Assembly (NCBI GenBank): GCA_003224075.1
Contig: QHYF01000083.1
Span: forward strand, 1 to 10,463
Source of the DNA: Acidobacteriota bacterium
GTDB lineage: Bacteria; Acidobacteriota; Terriglobia; Acidiferrales; UBA7541
Length of the DNA: 10,463 bases
Reading direction: 5' to 3'
The number at the start of each line of letters is the position of its first letter. The stretch's first letter is position 1. The translations under genes were made by a program, and so were the position numbers. The notes beneath the pieces were generated by a model. That model was not told where the DNA came from. It saw only the letters and a list, made by a program, of their open reading frames with translations, and did not search any database. Shown here in pieces: positions 7,515 to 10,463 of this stretch.

Positions 7515-8024
7515 CTAGACCTTTTGATTCTTCGAGAGGTCCCAGCCAGCCTTGACCACGCCGCCGAGATTTCCCTTTTCATCCTGGGGCTTGTACTCGT
7601 GTTCGATCTTCGCAAAACTGCACGTACAGCTGTCGGTCGGCAGCGTGTCTCCCCCCGAACCCGAGAATTGGACCGAAGAAATAAGGACTTCCGACAAGGT
7701 CCATTTCAGGAACTCCTGCTGCGAGCCTCCGGCCTTCCGGCAGGTCAAGGTGACCTTGGGCGTGTGCTTGCCGGTGCAGCACGCTTCGAATAGCTTTGGA
7801 CTGGCTTTGTCGTGGTGCTTGGTGAAATGAAAATCCTGAAGCTGCACTTTACCAACGCCACCGCCACCGCCGATGCCTGATGATGCCGGTTGAGTTGCGC
7901 CGATGGAAAAGCCCAGAAGCTCAATCTCACCTTTGTGAGCATGGTCTGTACTTTCCCCTTCGATTCCGTCGATCTTCAGAAACATGTCTGCATGCGAACC
8001 CATTCCTGTTGCAAAACCCGCCAT
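7515..8024 (-). CDS. hcp: T6SS inner tube protein Hcp (TssD)
   Basis: Hcp forms hexameric rings that stack into the tube fired from the T6SS; it is also secreted and can carry small effectors inside the ring. The product is 169 residues, the usual size of about 160-175. The family pattern is clear: 'DMFLKIDGIEGES' (13-25), 'HKGEIELLGFSIG' (30-42), a Gly-rich extended loop 50-58, 'VQLQDFHFTKHHDKASPKLFEAC' region (60-82), 'KVTLTCRKAGGSQQEFL' (90-106) and the final strand 'FAKIEHEYKPQ' (137-147). About ten extra residues precede the usual DMFLKIDG start, but the ATG at 8024 has an excellent GGAGG (8032-8036) 7 nt upstream, so it is kept. Five cysteines (82, 83, 95, 133, 135) are notable for an exported tube protein. 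The gene is set apart from its neighbours by 131 nt upstream and 113 nt downstream, with a hairpin on each side. Confidence 0.96.
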   Translation of the reverse strand: MAGFATGMGSHADMFLKIDGIEGESTDHAHKGEIELLGFSIGATQPASSGIGGGGGVGKVQLQDFHFTKHHDKASPKLFEACCTGKHTPKVTLTCRKAGGSQQEFLKWTLSEVLISSVQFSGSGGDTLPTDSCTCSFAKIEHEYKPQDEKGNLGGVVKAGWDLSKNQKV

Positions 8025-8155
8025 ATGCTTGCCTCCGATTCAAATAATTTGGAAACCTGCCTCCTCTTGACCTTCACTCTCCCAAACCTGCACCAGCGCA
8101 TGCAGGCGCAAGACGTGGAGCTCAATAGGGGGCCAAAAAAAAAACGGGAACCCAG
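8025..8155 (-). promoter_or_regulatory. Structured tssC-hcp spacer (possible hcp leader)
   Basis: This 131-nt spacer is the longest gap inside the operon. In transcript order it has a run of ten T (8135-8144) starting 11 nt after the tssC stop, then a perfect 6-bp inverted repeat CCTGCA/TGCAGG with an 8-nt loop (8087-8106), then purine-rich sequence and the strong hcp Shine-Dalgarno at 8032-8036. No convincing promoter was found: there is an AT-rich AAATTATTT patch just before the Shine-Dalgarno, but no -35 at a proper distance. The T-run lacks a stable stem directly before it (only GGGTTCCC). The spacer may act as an mRNA processing or stability element for the hcp message. This is inference. 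Confidence 0.35.
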
Positions 8156-9643
8156 CTACTTCGCGGCCTGCGGCAAATCCGCAACCAACCGCAGCGAAAC
8201 CGTTAATTCGTCAAGCTGGAAGTGCGGGCGCAGAAACGCGATCGCCCGGTACGCACCCGGCTTGCCGGCAATCTCCGTCACTTCAACCTTGGCATTCCTC
8301 AGCGGATATTGCGCCTTCGTCGAAGCACTTGCCTGATCATCCTCGGTAACGTACTGCATGATCCATTTGTTGAGAAACGCCTCGCATTCGATGCGGGACA
8401 TGAATCCGCCAATTTTGTCCCGCATGATGGACTTCAAGTAGTGGGCGAAGCGGGAGATTGCGAGCATGTAGGGAAGCTGTGAGGACAAGCGCGCGTTGGC
8501 GTTCGCTTCGGCTTTGTCGTATTTCTTCGGTTTGTTGGCGGACTGTACGCTAAAGAAAGCCGCGTAATCCGTGCCTTTGCAATGAACGAGCGGGATAAAA
8601 CCCTGATCCGCGAGTTCCTTCTCGCGACGGTCGGTGATGGCGATCTCCGTCGGACACTTCAACGCCACGTCACCCTCGTCCGTGTGGAAGGTGTGTGCGG
8701 GCAAACCTTCGACCAGGCCGCCTCCCTCCACACCCCGGATGGCTGCGCACCAGCCATATTTCGCGAAGGCAGTCGTTAGTCTCGCGCCCAAGGCATAAGC
8801 GGCATTGCCCCAGAGGTACTTGGAGTGATCCGACCCGTCAACATTTTCCTCGTAGCCAAATTCATCAACGGGCTTGGTATCCCTTCCATACGGCAAGCGC
8901 ATGAGAATGTGCGGCAGAGCCAGGCCCACGTACTTGGAATCCTCACTGGCGCGGAAAGACTTCCATTTTGCGAATTCGGTGCTGTCGAAAATCTTGCCGA
9001 TGTCGCGAGGTTCGCCCAACTGCGTGAAGTTCTCCAGATTCATGAGCTCAGCGGACGCGGCGGTAAGAAACGGAGCGTGGGCGCCCGCAGCAACCTGAGA
9101 AATTTTCTCGAGCAGTTCGATGTCTTCGGGGTGCCGGCTGAACTCATAATCCCCGATCAAGGCCCCAAACGGCTCACCACCGAATACCCCGAATTCCTCT
9201 TCATAGACTTTCTTGAACAGAGTGCTCTGATCGAACTCCGGAGCGCGCTGCAAATCGCGCAGGATTTCCTTCTTGCTCACATTGAGAACGCGAACCTTGA
9301 GCTGTGAGCTGGTCTCGCTCTGGTCGAGCAGATATTTCAAGCCACGCCAGGTCGCTTCCAGCTTCTGAAGGGCCGGATGGTGCAGAACTTCATTGAGTTG
9401 CAAAGAAATGAGGTGATCGACCTGCGCGATACGAGCGTTGATCGTCGCGTCGGCGTCGCGCGAAAGGGTCATCTCCCCCGCAACAACTTGGGCGATGAAC
9501 TCCTTGACCATGTCTTTCCCGCGTTCGCGGGAAGTTGCCTCGCGGCCGAATCTTCCTTCTTCAACAATCTTATCCAGCAAGCTGCCTTCGGCGGCCTTGG
9601 CGGCGGCTTGCGCGGTTGCTGCTGCTTGTTCCGGCTTATTCAT
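8156..9643 (-). CDS. tssC: T6SS sheath large subunit TssC (VipB)
   Basis: TssC pairs with TssB to form the contractile sheath around the Hcp tube in the cytoplasm. The product is 495 residues, the family norm. An Ala/Gln-rich N-terminal tail is followed by 'SLLDKIVEEGRFGRE' (21-35), equivalent to the N-terminal helix region of VipB that ClpV grips. The conserved core includes 'HHPALQKLEATWRGLKYLL' (88-106), 'EFGVFGGEPFGALIGDYEFS' (150-169), 'YLWGNAAYALGARLTTAFAKYGWCAAIRG' (276-304) and the C-terminal 'GAYRAIAFLRPHFQLDELTVSLRLV' region (463-487), the handshake strands that lock sheath subunits together. The start ATG overlaps the tssB stop by 8 nt and has AAGGGGA (9650-9656) 6 nt upstream within the tssB coding end. 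No truncation or frameshift is seen. A 131-nt spacer to hcp follows. Confidence 0.97.
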   Translation of the reverse strand: MNKPEQAAATAQAAAKAAEGSLLDKIVEEGRFGREATSRERGKDMVKEFIAQVVAGEMTLSRDADATINARIAQVDHLISLQLNEVLHHPALQKLEATWRGLKYLLDQSETSSQLKVRVLNVSKKEILRDLQRAPEFDQSTLFKKVYEEEFGVFGGEPFGALIGDYEFSRHPEDIELLEKISQVAAGAHAPFLTAASAELMNLENFTQLGEPRDIGKIFDSTEFAKWKSFRASEDSKYVGLALPHILMRLPYGRDTKPVDEFGYEENVDGSDHSKYLWGNAAYALGARLTTAFAKYGWCAAIRGVEGGGLVEGLPAHTFHTDEGDVALKCPTEIAITDRREKELADQGFIPLVHCKGTDYAAFFSVQSANKPKKYDKAEANANARLSSQLPYMLAISRFAHYLKSIMRDKIGGFMSRIECEAFLNKWIMQYVTEDDQASASTKAQYPLRNAKVEVTEIAGKPGAYRAIAFLRPHFQLDELTVSLRLVADLPQAAK

Positions 9644-10166
9644 CGGAGGTCCCCTTGTCCTTTTCCTTGCCTAATTCCTTCTTCAGGCGGTCGAGCTTCT
9701 CCGTACTGCCCGCAGCGTCCATGAGCAATTCATCCAGCTTGTCGTTGCCCTGCAAAGCACCACGCAGGTCGCTCAACTTTGTGCGCAGATCAAGCAGTTC
9801 CTTTAAGGGTTTCACCTGCTTGGCCACTTGCGTTGGTTCGAAGTCGTCCAGACTCTTGAAGTCCAGGTCGACTTTGAGCTGGCCAGCATTCGGATCTTCG
9901 CTCAGCTTGTTATCGACGGCGAAGGAAACGTGCGGCTTAAAGCTCTCCAGGACGCTGTCAAAATTATCCGGCGTGATCTCCACAAATCGCCGGTCTTTCA
10001 TTCGCGCCAAAGGCTCCCTTGGCTGGCCGCTGAGGTCGGCCATCACTCCCATTACAAATGGGAGTTCCTTCACTTCAATGGCGTCGCCCACTTCCACATC
10101 GTAAGTCACATGAACGCGGGGCGGACGAACGCGCTCCAACTTCTTGTGTACACTTTCTTTAGCCAC
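9636..10166 (-). CDS. tssB: T6SS sheath small subunit TssB (VipA)
   Basis: TssB is the small subunit of the T6SS contractile sheath and forms an intimate heterodimer with TssC. From the GTG at 10166 the product is 176 residues, within the usual 160-180. Hallmarks are 'AKESVHKKLERVRPPRVHVTYDVE' at 2-25, 'ELPFVMGVMADLSGQP' (34-49), 'RRFVEITPDNFDSVL' (59-73) and the 'KSLDDFEPTQVAKQVKPLKELLDLRTKL' helical region (104-131). A charged Lys/Glu/Asp-rich C-terminal helix ends the protein. The frame also has a GTG at 10175, but that codon overlaps the Shine-Dalgarno GAGGT (10174-10178), which sits 7 nt before the 10166 GTG; homologues also begin MAKES. The gene is first in the operon, about 65 nt from the likely transcription start. 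Its stop overlaps the tssC ATG. Confidence 0.96.
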   Translation of the reverse strand: MAKESVHKKLERVRPPRVHVTYDVEVGDAIEVKELPFVMGVMADLSGQPREPLARMKDRRFVEITPDNFDSVLESFKPHVSFAVDNKLSEDPNAGQLKVDLDFKSLDDFEPTQVAKQVKPLKELLDLRTKLSDLRGALQGNDKLDELLMDAAGSTEKLDRLKKELGKEKDKGTSDE

Positions 10167-10173
10167 GGCATGC

Positions 10174-10178
10174 ACCTC
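10174..10178 (-). promoter_or_regulatory. tssB ribosome binding site deciding a GTG start
   Basis: GAGGT on the minus strand lies 7 nt before the GTG at 10166. The upstream in-frame GTG at 10175 overlaps this site and has no Shine-Dalgarno of its own at a usable distance. The site therefore favours the shorter TssB, whose N-terminus (MAKES) also looks like that of known TssB proteins. Confidence 0.7.
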
Positions 10179-10238
10179 GTAGGATCGGGTCTGAGGGAAG
10201 GTTCTTGTGTATGACGGCTGGCCCGATTTGTGTGTGTC

Positions 10239-10266
10239 AGTATCACACTAATAAAGATTCTGTCAA
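10239..10266 (-). promoter_or_regulatory. Candidate sigma70-type promoter of the T6SS operon
   Basis: On the minus strand there is a perfect -35 TTGACA (10261-10266), a 16-nt spacer and GATACT (10239-10244) as a -10 matching 4 of 6 TATAAT positions, preceded by TG plus one base as in an extended -10. Transcription would begin near 10232, giving a 5' leader of about 65 nt to the tssB GTG. An imperfect palindrome GTGTG-N7-CACAC (10232-10248) covers the -10 and start site and could bind a repressor. The elements are read directly; activity is inferred, and promoter rules outside the Proteobacteria may differ. Confidence 0.5.
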
Positions 10267-10280
10267 GCATCAGGAGAGCA

Positions 10281-10313
10281 ATGGAAGAGCCTACTCACAT
10301 CGTATCCCCCTAG
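10281..10313 (+). CDS. Possible 10-codon leader peptide, divergent from the T6SS operon
   Basis: A tiny plus-strand ORF encodes MEEPTHIVSP and ends in TAG. An AGGAG (10272-10276) lies 4 nt before its ATG, slightly close but usable. It is followed 40 nt later by the GC-rich hairpin at 10354-10385 and then by an ORF starting at 10410. This layout resembles a leader peptide before an attenuator, but there is no run of regulatory codons and no T-run after the hairpin. Chance occurrence is quite possible. Confidence 0.12.
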   Translation: MEEPTHIVSP

Positions 10314-10353
10314 TGGAATTGAAGTGTGTGAGCCCGAAGAGGCGGAAGGAGAT

Positions 10354-10385
10354 CGCCGCCCGGCTGGGGGGAGAGCCGGGCGGCG
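10354..10385. repeat. Perfect 12-bp GC-rich inverted repeat
   Basis: The arms CGCCGCCCGGCT (10354-10365) and AGCCGGGCGGCG (10374-10385) are exactly complementary, with an 8-base G-rich loop GGGGGGAG. The stem would be very stable as RNA on either strand. Neither side is followed by a T-run, so a standard terminator is unlikely. It lies about 120 bp upstream of the candidate T6SS promoter start. It could be a terminator-like barrier, an attenuator for a plus-strand gene, or one copy of a dispersed palindromic repeat. Confidence 0.7.
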
Positions 10386-10409
10386 CGCGAGGAGTAGACT
10401 CCCTGCGCT

Positions 10410-10463
10410 ATGGCCGCTTCCGCTCGTTACTTTGATTTGGTGCGTGAGATGAAAAACGCTTAC
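10410..10463 (+). CDS. Possible 5' end of a divergent gene, cut by window edge
   Basis: From ATG 10410 the plus strand is open for 18 codons to the end of the window, encoding MAASARYFDLVREMKNAY. An in-frame TAG at 10395 rules out a longer upstream version. The only Shine-Dalgarno-like sequence (GAGGAG, 10389-10394) is 15 nt away, too far for a normal site. The peptide looks protein-like (mixed hydrophobic and charged residues, aromatic pattern) but matches no family I can name. If real, it would be transcribed divergently from the T6SS operon. Confidence 0.25.
   Translation, partial: MAASARYFDLVREMKNAY

Larger units (their letters stand above)
10167..10463. other. Region upstream of the T6SS operon with no confident gene
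   Basis: This 297-nt region holds the tssB Shine-Dalgarno and leader, the candidate promoter, a TG/CA-rich stretch (10229-10237), a long GC-rich hairpin (10354-10385), a small palindrome GGAGT-AG-ACTCC (10391-10402), and two possible plus-strand coding starts. In the tssB leader ATCGGG and CCCGAT (10184-10189 and 10222-10227) could pair over a 32-nt loop and bring the 5' end near the Shine-Dalgarno. The plus-strand frame 10205-10435 is open for 76 codons but overlaps the promoter and resembles no family I recognise. Confidence 0.6.

Noticed and set aside
8117..8136. Sigma54-type promoter for hcp
   Set aside because: TTGGCCCCCTATTGAGC resembles the GG/GC pattern, but the spacing between GG and GC is 11 instead of 10 and the flanking bases do not match.
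8135..8158. Rho-independent terminator after tssC
   Set aside because: The T10 run is there, but the preceding bases offer only GGGTTCCC, with too small a loop for a stable stem, and the operon clearly continues.
10205..10435. 76-codon plus-strand frame
   Set aside because: It covers the T6SS promoter and the hairpin, has no good Shine-Dalgarno at its ATG and resembles no known family. Its second half (SPKRRKEIAARLGG) is somewhat protein-like, so a shorter gene here cannot be fully excluded.
1..10463. Insertion sequences, attachment sites, tRNA or rRNA genes, CRISPR arrays
   Set aside because: No transposase motif, terminal repeats, tRNA-like cloverleaf or regularly spaced repeats were seen.

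Overview
The window holds most of the core of a type VI secretion system (T6SS), the contractile, phage-tail-like machine that many Gram-negative bacteria use to inject effectors into other cells. Every confident gene is on the minus strand, so transcription runs from high to low coordinates: tssB (9636-10166), tssC (8156-9643), hcp (7515-8024), tagJ/impE (6679-7401), tssA (4858-6669), tssE (4346-4855), tssF (2509-4356), tssG (1499-2545) and clpV/tssH (1-1482, cut by the window edge after 494 codons). Most junctions overlap or nearly touch (8-nt, 11-nt and 37-nt overlaps; 2-nt, 9-nt and 16-nt gaps), as expected of one operon with translational coupling. The exceptions are the two sides of hcp, where spacers of 131 nt and 113 nt each contain an inverted repeat.

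Together the genes cover the cytoplasmic part of the machine. TssB and TssC form the contractile sheath and Hcp the inner tube. TssE, TssF and TssG form the baseplate core or wedge, and TssA guides assembly. ClpV recycles the contracted sheath, with TagJ as an accessory factor linking sheath and ClpV. The membrane complex (TssJ, TssL, TssM), TssK, VgrG and PAAR, any effector-immunity pair and any Fha/kinase regulators are not in the window and presumably lie past the low-coordinate end or elsewhere. Apart from the position of tssA, the order matches the Pseudomonas aeruginosa HSI-I locus (tssB-tssC-hcp-tagJ-tssE-tssF-tssG-clpV). Here tssA sits between tagJ and tssE and is the long form of the protein.

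Upstream of tssB, 10167-10463 is a non-coding or only weakly coding region. It carries a good candidate sigma70-type promoter for the operon (10239-10266) with an inverted repeat over its -10 element, a 12-bp perfect GC-rich hairpin (10354-10385), and possible starts of plus-strand transcription (a tiny ORF at 10281-10313 and an ORF from 10410 that runs off the edge).

The organism looks like a moderately GC-rich Gram-negative with Shine-Dalgarno-led genes. The phylum cannot be fixed from the sequence alone; an acidobacterium or another environmental proteobacterium-like lineage would fit, but that is a guess. No mobile elements, tRNAs, rRNAs or CRISPR arrays are visible. The locus is a recognisable T6SS rather than a new system. 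The least ordinary signals are RNA-level structures around hcp and in the promoter region.
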